A DNA stretch of 64,000 nucleotides from Anaeromyxobacter paludicola (GTDB taxonomy: Bacteria > Myxococcota > Myxococcia > Myxococcales > Anaeromyxobacteraceae), in NCBI RefSeq assembly GCF_023169965.1, contig NZ_AP025592.1, positions 2,976,001 to 3,040,000 on the forward strand, in the 5' to 3' direction. Under the pieces are notes generated by a model. It was not told where the DNA came from and did not search any database. It saw only the letters and a list, made by a program, of their open reading frames with translations. Below are positions 33,846-41,627 of the stretch, in pieces. The position numbers were made by a program, and so were the translations under genes. Numbering within the stretch: position 1 is the first letter of the stretch; each line of letters opens with the position of its first letter.

Positions 33846-35834
33846 CTACGCCAGCAGCCGCTCGATGTCGGCCGGGTCGGCCGGCTTCGAGAGGTGGGCG
33901 TCGAAGCCCGCCTCGGCCGAGCGCTGCAGGTCGCCGGGCTGGGCGTAGCCGGAGAGCGCGATGAGCCGGGTCCGATCGCCGCACTCGCGCCGCAGCGCCC
34001 GCGCCACCTCGTAGCCGCTCATCCCGGGCAGCCCGAGGTCGCAGAGGACCGCCTCGGGCGGGCGGGCGCGCGCCTTCTCGATGGCGCTCGGCCCGTCGAA
34101 GGCCACCTCCACCTGGTGGCCGAAGAGCACCAGCAGCTCCGCCAGCGACTCCGCCGCGTCCACGTTGTCGTCCACCACCAGCACCCGGCGGCCGAGCAGC
34201 GCCCGCACCTGCGACGCCTCCCGCGAGCGCGCTCCCGCCTCGCCCGGCGGCTCGAGCGGCAGCTCCACGCGGAAGGTGCTGCCGCGCCCCGGACCCTCGC
34301 TGGAGGCGGAGGCGGTCCCGCCGTGCAGCTCGGCGAGCCCCTTCACGAGGGCGAGCCCGAGCCCCAGCCCGGCGCGCCCCTGCGCCAGCGCCTCCTCGGC
34401 CTGGACGAAGGGCTCGAAGACGCGCCCCAGGAGCTCCGGCGCGATCCCCACGCCGGTGTCGCTGACCGCGAGCGCCGCCTGCTGCGCGCCGCCCGTGACC
34501 GTGAGCCCGACGCGGCCGCCGGCCGGCGTGAACTTGGCCGCGTTCTGGAGCAGGTTCCCGACGAGCTGGGCGAGCCGGGTCGGGTCGGCGTGCATCCAGA
34601 GCGGCTCGGCGGGCAGCCGCACCTCGAGCGCCAGCCCCCGCTCCTCGAAGACCGCGCGCAGGTCCTCGGCGCTCCGCCGGGCCACCTCCACCAGGTCGAG
34701 CCGCTCCCGCCGCAGGCTCACCTTCCCGTGCACGATGCGGCTCACGTCGAGCAGGTCGTCCACGAGGCGGGTGAGGTGCTCCACCTGCCGCCCGATGACG
34801 TCCACGGCGCGGCGCGACTGCTCGCCGCCGGGCGGGGCGCGCCGCAGGAGGAACACCGAGTTGCGGATCGGCGCGAGCGGGTTGCGCAGCTCGTGCGAGA
34901 GCACGCCCAGGAAGTGGTCCTTCCGGCGGTCGGCCTCGCGCAGCGCCTCCTCGGCGCGGACGCGCTCGGTCTCGTCGCTGAAGAGGACGGCGAAGCGGCC
35001 CGGGGACGGGCAGTAGCAGCTCACGTTGAAGTGCCGGTCGAGGTCGCGGTTGTACATCCGGAACCGGACCGGCTGGCCGGTGAGCGCCACGCGGCCGTAG
35101 GTGTCGATCCAGCTCTGCTCGATCTGGGGGAGCACCTCGCGGATGGTGCCCGCGAGCGCCCGCTCCCGCGAGAGCCCGGACTGCCGCTCGAAGGCCTCGT
35201 TCACCTCGAGCAGCCGGAAGTCCACCGGCACCCCGCGCTCGTCGAGGATCGTCTCCCCGAGCGTGAACCCCTCGGTCATGTTGGCGAAGAGCGACCGGTA
35301 GCGCGCCTCGCTCTCCCGCAGCGCCTCCTCGTCCTGCTTCCGGGCGGTGACGTCGCGCGAGATGCCGAACAGGCCGACGATCCGGCCGCTCGCGTCGCGC
35401 CAGGGGCGCTTCTGGGAGAGCCAGAGGCGGCGCGTGCCGTCCGGCAGCGGGACCTCCTCGAGCAGCTCCTCGGTCGCGCCGGTCTCCATGATCCGGCGGT
35501 CGTTCTCCATCACCCGCCGCGCCGCCTCGGCGTCGTCGAGGAGCTCGGCGTCGGTCTTGCCGAGCGCCGCCTCGAGCGGCTTGCCGATGAGGGCGAGCGT
35601 GGCGGGGTTCGCGAACCGGAGCCGGCCGGCGCGATCCTTGGCGTAGATGACGTCGTCCGAGGAGTCGCTGATGGCGCGGAGGAGCGAGCCGCTGTCCACG
35701 GCCTCGGGCGCGGCGCCGCCAGGGCGTTCCGGGGCGGGCGCGGCGTCGGCCTCGCGTCGCGAGCGCGGGGAGATGGTGTCGTGGCCCGGCAACGTAGGGC
35801 AGCATACCGGCGCGCCCTCGGGGGCGCTCCGCAT
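33846..35834 (-). CDS. Hybrid sensor histidine kinase, PAS-PAS-HisKA-HATPase-REC
   Basis: 662 residues with no membrane span. PAS 1 is at about 48-165 (DDVIYAKDRAGRLRFANP) and PAS 2 at about 175-295 (NMTEGFTLGETILDERG). HisKA has H314 in VLSHELRNPLAPIRNSVFLL. The HATPase has NLLQNAAKF (428-436), SDTGVGI and GLGLGLALVKGLAELHGG. The C-terminal receiver has D599 (LCDLGLPGMSGYEVA) and Lys 650. It is closely related to the kinase at 41624-43525, especially from the His box to the end. ATG 35834 is used; ATG 35882 is an in-frame alternative. It is divergent from the OPT transporter gene. Confidence 0.9.
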   Translation of the reverse strand: MRSAPEGAPVCCPTLPGHDTISPRSRREADAAPAPERPGGAAPEAVDSGSLLRAISDSSDDVIYAKDRAGRLRFANPATLALIGKPLEAALGKTDAELLDDAEAARRVMENDRRIMETGATEELLEEVPLPDGTRRLWLSQKRPWRDASGRIVGLFGISRDVTARKQDEEALRESEARYRSLFANMTEGFTLGETILDERGVPVDFRLLEVNEAFERQSGLSRERALAGTIREVLPQIEQSWIDTYGRVALTGQPVRFRMYNRDLDRHFNVSCYCPSPGRFAVLFSDETERVRAEEALREADRRKDHFLGVLSHELRNPLAPIRNSVFLLRRAPPGGEQSRRAVDVIGRQVEHLTRLVDDLLDVSRIVHGKVSLRRERLDLVEVARRSAEDLRAVFEERGLALEVRLPAEPLWMHADPTRLAQLVGNLLQNAAKFTPAGGRVGLTVTGGAQQAALAVSDTGVGIAPELLGRVFEPFVQAEEALAQGRAGLGLGLALVKGLAELHGGTASASSEGPGRGSTFRVELPLEPPGEAGARSREASQVRALLGRRVLVVDDNVDAAESLAELLVLFGHQVEVAFDGPSAIEKARARPPEAVLCDLGLPGMSGYEVARALRRECGDRTRLIALSGYAQPGDLQRSAEAGFDAHLSKPADPADIERLLA

Positions 35835-35865
35835 GTCCGATGGCCTGTCTGGGGCGTCCCCGTTC

Positions 35866-35894
35866 TGGCCACACCGCGTCATCCGTTCTAGATT
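35866..35894 (+). promoter_or_regulatory. Candidate sigma-70-type promoter of the OPT transporter
   Basis: TGGCCA (35866-35871), a 17-base spacer and TAGATT (35889-35894). The predicted start is about 20 bases before the ATG, leaving room for the GGGAG ribosome site. Confidence 0.45.
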
Positions 35895-35921
35895 CGGGCC
35901 ATTTCCGTTCAGGGAGACCGA

Positions 35922-38045
35922 ATGAGCGACCCGCGCCACACCTCCTCCCCCACCTCCGATCCGCTCGCGAGCGGCGTCGCCGAGGCGGCCGCCGCCAGGC
36001 CGGCCGCCGCCGCCTTCAAGCCCTACGTGGCCGCCGACCGGACCCTGCCCGAGCTCACCCTGAAGGCGGTGGTGGCCGGGGCCTGCTTCGGCATCCTCTT
36101 CGGCGCGGCGACCGTGTACCTCGCGCTCAAGGCCGGCCTCACCGTGTCGGCCTCGATCCCGGTCGCGGTGATCGCCATCTCGCTCGGCCGCAAGTTCCTC
36201 AAGACCACCATCCTCGAGAACAACATCATCCAGACCGCCGGCTCGGCCGGCGAGTCGATCGCGGCCGGCGTGGTCTTCACGCTCCCCGGGTTCCTGTTCC
36301 TCTCGGCCGACCCGGCCACCGGCTCCTCCATCGGCGCCGGCTACTTCAGCTACGTCACGCTCTTCGCGCTGGCGCTGGTGGGCGGCATCCTCGGCGTGCT
36401 GATGATGATCCCGCTGCGCCGGTCGCTCATCGTGAAGGAGCACGGGCAGCTCACCTACCCCGAGGGCGCCGCCTGCGCCTCGGTGCTCATCGCCGGCGAC
36501 AAGGGCGGCGACTTCGCCCGCACCGCCTTCCAGGGCGTCGGGTTCGCGCTCGGCTACGCCGTGCTGCAGAAGGTCTTCCACGTCATCGCCGAGGTGCCGG
36601 CCTACGTCACCCGGCAGGCGAACAAGTGGCTCCCCTCCGCCACCGTGAACGGCGAGATCACCCCCGAGTACCTGGGCGTGGGCTACATCATCGGCCCGCG
36701 CATCGCCGGCGTGCTGGTCGCGGGCGGCGTGCTCGCCTGGCTCGGCCTCATCCCGCTGCTCGCGGTGCTGGTCCCGGGCGACGCCATCGCCACCCAGCTC
36801 CCCAAGGTCGGCTACCAGCCGGCGCAGTTCGGCTGGGATCCCGCCACCCACGCCTTCGCGAGCACCGCCCGCGCCGTCTACTACGCGTACATCCGCCAGG
36901 TCGGCGCCGGCGCGGTGGCGGCGGGCGGCTTCATCACCCTGCTCAAGACCGCCCCCACCATCTGGTCCTCGCTGCGCGACGGGCTCAAGTCCATGGGCGA
37001 CAAGACCGCCGCCGCGTCGGTCTCGCGCACCGAGCGCGACCTCTCCTTCGGCACCGTCATCGCCGGCAGCCTCGGCCTGGTGGTGCTGCTCACCCTGCTG
37101 CCGCAGGTCCCGGGCCGGACCCTCCTCAACAAGGTCTTCATCGCCGTCCTGATCATCGCCTTCGGCTTCATCTTCGTGACCGTCTCCTCGCGCATCGTCG
37201 GCATCATCGGGTCGTCGTCGAACCCGATCTCGGGCATGACCATCGCGACGCTGATGGCGACCGCCATGGTCTTCGTGGGCCTGGGCTGGACCGGCAGCGC
37301 CTACGAGCCGATGGCGCTCGTGGTGGGCGGCATGGTCTGCATCGCCGCCGCCAACGCCGGCGCGACCAGCCAGGACCTCAAGACCGGCTTCCTGGTGGGC
37401 GCCACGCCGCGCTACCAGCAGCTCGCGCTCTTCGTGGGCGCCATCGTCTCGGCGCTGGTCATCGGCGTCACCGTGAAGGTGCTCGACACGCCGACCGGCG
37501 ACCTCGCCCGGCAGGGCGTGGTGCACATGATCGGCACCGACAAGTTCCCGGCCCCGCAGGCGACGCTCATGGCCACGCTCATCAAGGGGCTCCTCTCCCT
37601 CAACCTCGACTGGACCTTCGTCCTGGTCGGCGCCTTCTTCGCCATCACCATGGAGCTCTGCGAGGTGAAGTCGCTCTCCTTCGCGGTCGGCCTCTACCTG
37701 CCGCTCTCCACCACGCTCCCCATCTTCGCGGGCGGCGCGATCAAGGGGATCGTGGACTGGGCCGCCGCGCGCAAGGGCGAGCCGGCGGAGGAGGGGGAGC
37801 TCGGCGGCGGCAGCCTCTTCGCGACCGGCCTCGTGGCCGGCGGCGCGCTCGCCGGCGTGGTGGTGGCGCTGCTCCAGGTGAACGACAACGTGGACGCGTT
37901 CATGAACCGCGTGCTCAACCTCCAGCCGGCGCTCGAGCGCGCGCTCGGGCAGGGCGGCTACCAGGTCCTCGGCGTCGGCGCCTTCGCCCTGCTCGGGGCG
38001 ATCCTCTTCCGGGTGGCGCGCCGCTCCTCGAGCAGGTCGGCGTGA
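35922..38045 (+). CDS. OPT-family oligopeptide/metal-chelate transporter
   Basis: 707 residues with about 14-16 membrane spans. The N-terminal cytoplasmic leader (about 35 residues) is followed by the OPT core: TLPELTLKAVVAGACFGILFG, NNIIQTAGSAGESIAAGVVFTLPG (the NxxQTxGSAGExxAxG signature) and YPEGAACASVL. OPT carriers use the proton gradient to import small peptides, glutathione or metal chelates; the prokaryotic type has this shape. The GGGAG ribosome site is seven bases before the ATG. It is followed 35 bp later by a lipoprotein gene, which may be co-transcribed. Confidence 0.92.
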   Translation: MSDPRHTSSPTSDPLASGVAEAAAARPAAAAFKPYVAADRTLPELTLKAVVAGACFGILFGAATVYLALKAGLTVSASIPVAVIAISLGRKFLKTTILENNIIQTAGSAGESIAAGVVFTLPGFLFLSADPATGSSIGAGYFSYVTLFALALVGGILGVLMMIPLRRSLIVKEHGQLTYPEGAACASVLIAGDKGGDFARTAFQGVGFALGYAVLQKVFHVIAEVPAYVTRQANKWLPSATVNGEITPEYLGVGYIIGPRIAGVLVAGGVLAWLGLIPLLAVLVPGDAIATQLPKVGYQPAQFGWDPATHAFASTARAVYYAYIRQVGAGAVAAGGFITLLKTAPTIWSSLRDGLKSMGDKTAAASVSRTERDLSFGTVIAGSLGLVVLLTLLPQVPGRTLLNKVFIAVLIIAFGFIFVTVSSRIVGIIGSSSNPISGMTIATLMATAMVFVGLGWTGSAYEPMALVVGGMVCIAAANAGATSQDLKTGFLVGATPRYQQLALFVGAIVSALVIGVTVKVLDTPTGDLARQGVVHMIGTDKFPAPQATLMATLIKGLLSLNLDWTFVLVGAFFAITMELCEVKSLSFAVGLYLPLSTTLPIFAGGAIKGIVDWAAARKGEPAEEGELGGGSLFATGLVAGGALAGVVVALLQVNDNVDAFMNRVLNLQPALERALGQGGYQVLGVGAFALLGAILFRVARRSSSRSA

Positions 38046-38080
38046 GCCCGGCGCGGCGGGGCGCTAGATCCCGTCCACGC

Positions 38081-39070
38081 ATGCCGCGCCTCCCGCTCGC
38101 CGCGCTCCTCGGCGCGCTGGCGCTCCTCCCCGCCGCCTGCCGCTCCCGCGCGGAGCGCGGCGCGGAGGCGCCCGGCGCCGCGACGTCCCGGCCGCCCGCC
38201 CCCTTCGACTGGTCCCGCCCCGCGGCCTCGCTGGCGATGGACGCCGGGGAGGTGGCGGCGCGCCTCGGCCCGTTCGAGTGGGAGGCCACGGCGACCTGGA
38301 CGGTGGTGAAGGCGAGCGACCCCGAGCACCCGATCCACGTCTCGGAGCGGCACCTGCTCCGGCAGCAGGCGAAGGGCGCCTTCCGGGTCTCGACCGAGCT
38401 CGACCCCGGGACCTGGCAGGGCGCCGAGACCGGCCGGACCCTCGTGTTCGACGGCGCGCGGACCTTCGCGCGCGGGCGCTGGTCGCCGGCTGGCGGGGCC
38501 TTCCGCGCGCGGCCCAACGACCGCGGCGAGGAGGCGCGGCGCCACCGCGAGGAGAGCTTCGGCCTCGCCGAGCAGGTGGCCCGGCTCTGCGGGCCGGCGC
38601 TGGAGCTCGCGCCGGCCGGCGAGCTCCGGGTGCTGGCGCGCGCCGCGCGGCGGTACGAGCTCCGGCTCGGCGCGGCCCGCCCGTCCCCGGCGACGCCGCC
38701 CGCGGGCCTCTCCTCGGACGACGACACCCGGCGCCGGCTCGGGCTGCTCGAGGGGAGGGTCCCGCAGGCGCTCGAGGGCGAGCTCGTCGCCGACGCCGAG
38801 ACCGGCGCGCCGCTCGCGGTCCACCTCCGCGCGACCTTCGGCACCCGCGACGACCCGGGCGTCCGGGTGGACCTGTCGCTCGACGCCGCCGTGACCGGGG
38901 TGGGCGACCGGGTGCCGGCGGTGCAGGCGCCCGCGAAGCTCGCGCCCGAGCCGAAGGCCCACGGCGTCGCGCGCGCGCTCGAGGCGGTGGGGCTGCGCAA
39001 GAAGGGCGAGCCGCCCGCGGAGCGCGCGGAGCCCGGCGAGCCCGAGCCGGCCGAGCCCGAGGCGCCGTAG
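38081..39070 (+). CDS. Putative lipoprotein of unknown function
   Basis: 329 residues starting MPRLPLAALLGALALLPAACRS, a lipoprotein-type signal with the candidate lipidated Cys at residue 20. The mature part is a soluble domain (about 60-300) with alternating short strands (WEATATWTVVKASD, FRVSTELDPGTWQG, LVFDGARTFARGRW). The tail is very rich in Pro, Glu and Ala (GEPEPAEPEAP). No family is recognised; the pattern is loosely like LolA-type or DUF-type lipid-binding sheets. It may share a transcript with the OPT gene. Confidence 0.65.
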   Translation: MPRLPLAALLGALALLPAACRSRAERGAEAPGAATSRPPAPFDWSRPAASLAMDAGEVAARLGPFEWEATATWTVVKASDPEHPIHVSERHLLRQQAKGAFRVSTELDPGTWQGAETGRTLVFDGARTFARGRWSPAGGAFRARPNDRGEEARRHREESFGLAEQVARLCGPALELAPAGELRVLARAARRYELRLGAARPSPATPPAGLSSDDDTRRRLGLLEGRVPQALEGELVADAETGAPLAVHLRATFGTRDDPGVRVDLSLDAAVTGVGDRVPAVQAPAKLAPEPKAHGVARALEAVGLRKKGEPPAERAEPGEPEPAEPEAP

Positions 39071-39075
39071 CCCCC

Positions 39076-39098
39076 CCCTCTCGCGCGGAGCGGGAGGG
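39076..39098. repeat. GC-rich palindromic intergenic element, copy 5
   Basis: CCCTCTCGC / GCGGGAGGG with a 5-base loop and one G-T pair, followed by CCGGGGAGGG. It is a shortened relative of copies 2 and 4, placed just after the lipoprotein stop. The rest of the gap to 39267 shows no other feature. Confidence 0.55.
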
Positions 39099-39267
39099 CC
39101 GGGGAGGGTGCGCGGCGCGACCACGCGACGCCGTCGCGCCACACCGTGCCTCCCCGGCCCGCCGGCCGGGAGCGCGAGAACATCGCTGCGGCGCTGGGTT
39201 TTCCTCGCGGAGGGCCCCCCGGCACGGCTCTCGCACCGCTCTGGCGGGCACAGCCCGGAGCCCCGCC

Positions 39268-39861
39268 ATGATCCTCCTCCCCCTCCTGCTCGCGACCACC
39301 CTCGGCCAGTACGACCCGGACTACCCGCCGCCGCCCCCGCCGCCGCCGCCGCCCAGCTGGCGCTACCGGCCGGCGCCGCCGGCGCAGGGCGGCTACGAGC
39401 CGGCGCGCGGCGGCCTCGGCCTGGTCTGGATGCCGCTCGGCGTCACCGGCTTCAGCGAGGCCACCGGCAACACCGGCAGCTTCCCCGAGGGCCAGCTCAA
39501 CGTCGAGCTGCGCCCGCCCACCGGCGGCGCGCGGCTGCGGGCCGGGTTCGAGTACGCCGAGGTGGCGCGCTCGGTCGAGGTCGGGCTCAAGTACGACTTC
39601 AACGATCGCGGGCAGGTCCGGCCGTTCGTCGGGGTGGCGCTCGGAGCCGGGTCGATCGACCCCCTGTCCGACTGGCACGCCACGCTCGGCGCCTCGGTGG
39701 GCGTGGACCTGTTCGTCACCCGCGACTTCTTCTTCAGCATGGAGCTCAAGGGGAAGCGCTTCAGCGGCGGCGACCGGCGCAGCGACGGCTGGTTCTACGA
39801 TCCCTTCGGCTACACCGCGAGTCAGACCTCGTTCCAGCTCGGCTTCGGCATCTACCTCTAG
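39268..39861 (+). CDS. Small outer-membrane beta-barrel-like protein with polyproline N-terminus
   Basis: 197 residues. A signal-like start (MILLPLLLATTLGQ) is followed by a run of ten prolines after DPDYP. A glycine-rich beta domain then follows, with alternating strands: RLRAGFEYAEVARSVEVGLKYDF, VRPFVGVALGAG and ATLGASVGVDLFVTRDFFFSMEL. It ends TSFQLGFGIYL, whose last residues fit an outer-membrane barrel C-terminus. Function is unknown. GGAG lies eight bases before the ATG. Confidence 0.7.
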   Translation: MILLPLLLATTLGQYDPDYPPPPPPPPPPSWRYRPAPPAQGGYEPARGGLGLVWMPLGVTGFSEATGNTGSFPEGQLNVELRPPTGGARLRAGFEYAEVARSVEVGLKYDFNDRGQVRPFVGVALGAGSIDPLSDWHATLGASVGVDLFVTRDFFFSMELKGKRFSGGDRRSDGWFYDPFGYTASQTSFQLGFGIYL

Positions 39862-39947
39862 CCTCCGAGGCGCGGTCGCGCGCCGCCGGCCCGCCCTGCC
39901 CCGTCGCGCCGAGGCGACATAGCTTCTGTCCAAGGGAGGATGGACAC

Positions 39948-40631
39948 ATGAAGCGAGCGATCATCGCGGGGCTCGCCCTGCTGGCGGGCGCCTGCGCCGG
40001 GAGCCGGGGGGAGCGGGGCGGCGACACGGTCTCGGAGGCCGACTACGGGCGGCTTCAACCGAACCAGACGCAGCAGGTGGACGACGCGCGGCAGCAGCAG
40101 CTGCAGGCGCAGGACGAGCTGGCCCGCGCGAAGCTGCGCATGACCGACGTGCAGCACGAGCAGGATCTGGCGAAGGCCGACCAGACCGCGGCCGACGCCG
40201 ACATGAAGCGGGCCCAGGCCGAGACCAAGATCGCGGGCGACAGCAACGACCCCGGCCAGAAGCAGCGCGGGCAGGAGCTGACCCAGACCGCGACGCTCCA
40301 CAAGAACGCGGCCGACGCGCACCTGGACTACGCCAAGTCGCTCGTCGAGGCCCGCCAGGCCGAGGTGGACGCGGCGCAGAAGCGGGTGGACCTCATGGCG
40401 GCGCGGGTGAACCACGCCAAGCTGCAGGCCATGCAGCAGTCGCAGATCCCGGCGGCCGGCAAGTACGACGCCGCGGCCATCACCAACAAGGTGACCAAGG
40501 CCGAGAACGACTACACGCAGGCGATGCAGAAGGCGCGGGACCTCGACACCCAGGCCACCGCGGCCCAGGGGCGCTGGCAGGACCTGAACCGGCAGCTCCA
40601 GGCCCGCATGGGCGGGACGAACCGCGGGTGA
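39948..40631 (+). CDS. Coiled-coil lipoprotein
   Basis: 227 residues with a lipoprotein-type signal (LALLAGACAGSRG) and then long heptad-like helices rich in Gln, Ala, Asp and Lys (DDARQQQLQAQDELARAKLR, AEVDAAQKRVDLMAARV). There is no Cys after the lipidation site. It may act as a periplasmic spacer or peptidoglycan-associated fibre; this is inferred only from the coiled coil. A strong GGAGGA lies eight bases before the ATG. Confidence 0.75.
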   Translation: MKRAIIAGLALLAGACAGSRGERGGDTVSEADYGRLQPNQTQQVDDARQQQLQAQDELARAKLRMTDVQHEQDLAKADQTAADADMKRAQAETKIAGDSNDPGQKQRGQELTQTATLHKNAADAHLDYAKSLVEARQAEVDAAQKRVDLMAARVNHAKLQAMQQSQIPAAGKYDAAAITNKVTKAENDYTQAMQKARDLDTQATAAQGRWQDLNRQLQARMGGTNRG

Positions 40632-40656
40632 GGTCGCGGCGCGGCCCGCGTCCGCG

Positions 40657-41100
40657 TCAGCCGCGGTGCCGCGCCCACTCCACCTTGAGGCAGCGATCCT
40701 GCACGACGCGGATGCCGGCGCGGGCGAGCCGCTCGGCCGCCGCGTCGTTCCTGATCCCGAGCTGGAACCAGACCGCCCGCGGCCGCTTCGCGAGCAGGTC
40801 GTCCACGTGCGCCGGGATGTCGGCCGGGCGGCGGAAGACGTCGACGACGTCGAGGTCCCCGGGCACGTCCGCCACCCTCCGGTAGACCTTCTCGCCCAGG
40901 ATCTCCGTCGCCTCGGGGTAGTAGACCGGCACCGGGACGATCTCGACCCCGCGCGCCTGCAGCACCGCCGGCACGTCGTGGGCCGGCTGCCCCGCCGCCA
41001 CCTCGGTCTTGATCCCCAGCACCGCCACCCGCTTCACCGAAGCGAGCAGCGCGCCGATCCCCTCGTCCGTGTCGATCAGGTTCTCGCGCCAGTCGGCCAT
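40657..41100 (-). CDS. CoA-binding (YccU-type) Rossmann protein
   Basis: 147 residues of the CoA_binding/YccU family: VKRVAVLGIKTE, VPVYYPEATEILGEKVYRRVADVPGDLDVVDVFRR, AVWFQLGIRNDAAAERLARAGIRVVQDRCLKVEW. The C-terminal DRCLKxE is a family mark. Members bind acyl-CoA or CoA; a cellular role is not established. ATG 41100 is chosen, as the longer frame adds a basic tail without family similarity. It converges on the coiled-coil lipoprotein. Confidence 0.88.
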   Translation of the reverse strand: MADWRENLIDTDEGIGALLASVKRVAVLGIKTEVAAGQPAHDVPAVLQARGVEIVPVPVYYPEATEILGEKVYRRVADVPGDLDVVDVFRRPADIPAHVDDLLAKRPRAVWFQLGIRNDAAAERLARAGIRVVQDRCLKVEWARHRG

Positions 41101-41218
41101 GCCGGTCTCTTTACGGCGCCGCCCCCGGGGCGCAAGACGCCCGCTCGGCCGGTGAACGCACATGTAGGCAAGCGCGCGATATCACTTGGGTTCCGATCCT
41201 CCCGCCGGCGACGAAAAC

Positions 41219-41246
41219 TGGACGGGGCCCGGCGGCCGCCTAGCAT
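41219..41246 (+). promoter_or_regulatory. Candidate promoter of the 119-residue protein gene
   Basis: TGGACG (41219-41224), a 16-base spacer and TAGCAT (41241-41246). The start codon is 22 bp downstream, with GGGAG in between. The TGGAC -35 core matches that of the aroH promoter. Confidence 0.4.
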
Positions 41247-41267
41247 GGCTCTCGGAAAGGGAGAGCG

Positions 41268-41627
41268 ATGGAAAAGAAGCGGTCCGCGACGGCGGTGGTC
41301 ACCGAGGGACAGGCCCAGGCCGCGCTGCGGAAGGGGGCGCTGCGGGCGCTCGACAAGACCGAGGAGAGCGTGCTGCGCATGCGGCTCGGCGCCTCGCTGC
41401 CCGGGGCCGCGCCGCTCACGCGCGTCGAGCTCCTGTCCGACGCCCAGATCGAGCTGCTCTCCTACGAGATCGAGGCCTACCTCGAGCTGCGCGCGCGCGG
41501 CCTCGCCCCTCGCCGCCGGGCGCGGGCGGCCGCGGCGCCGGCCAAGGCGCCGCCTCGCACGGTCGCGCCCGCGGCCGTGCCGGAGCGCAAGGCCAAGATC
41601 CTCTCGGCCCTGAAGCGCAAGCGCTAG
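41268..41627 (+). CDS. Small basic protein of unknown function
   Basis: 119 residues. The first 75 form a helical domain (QAALRKGALRALDKTEESVLRMRLG, LLSDAQIELLSYEIEAYLELRARG); the last 45 are Ala/Pro/Lys/Arg-rich and end LSALKRKR. No family is recognised; the basic tail would suit nucleic-acid or ribosome contact. GGGAG lies before the ATG. Its TAG stop shares bases with the stop of the kinase gene on the other strand (CTAG). Confidence 0.7.
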   Translation: MEKKRSATAVVTEGQAQAALRKGALRALDKTEESVLRMRLGASLPGAAPLTRVELLSDAQIELLSYEIEAYLELRARGLAPRRRARAAAAPAKAPPRTVAPAAVPERKAKILSALKRKR

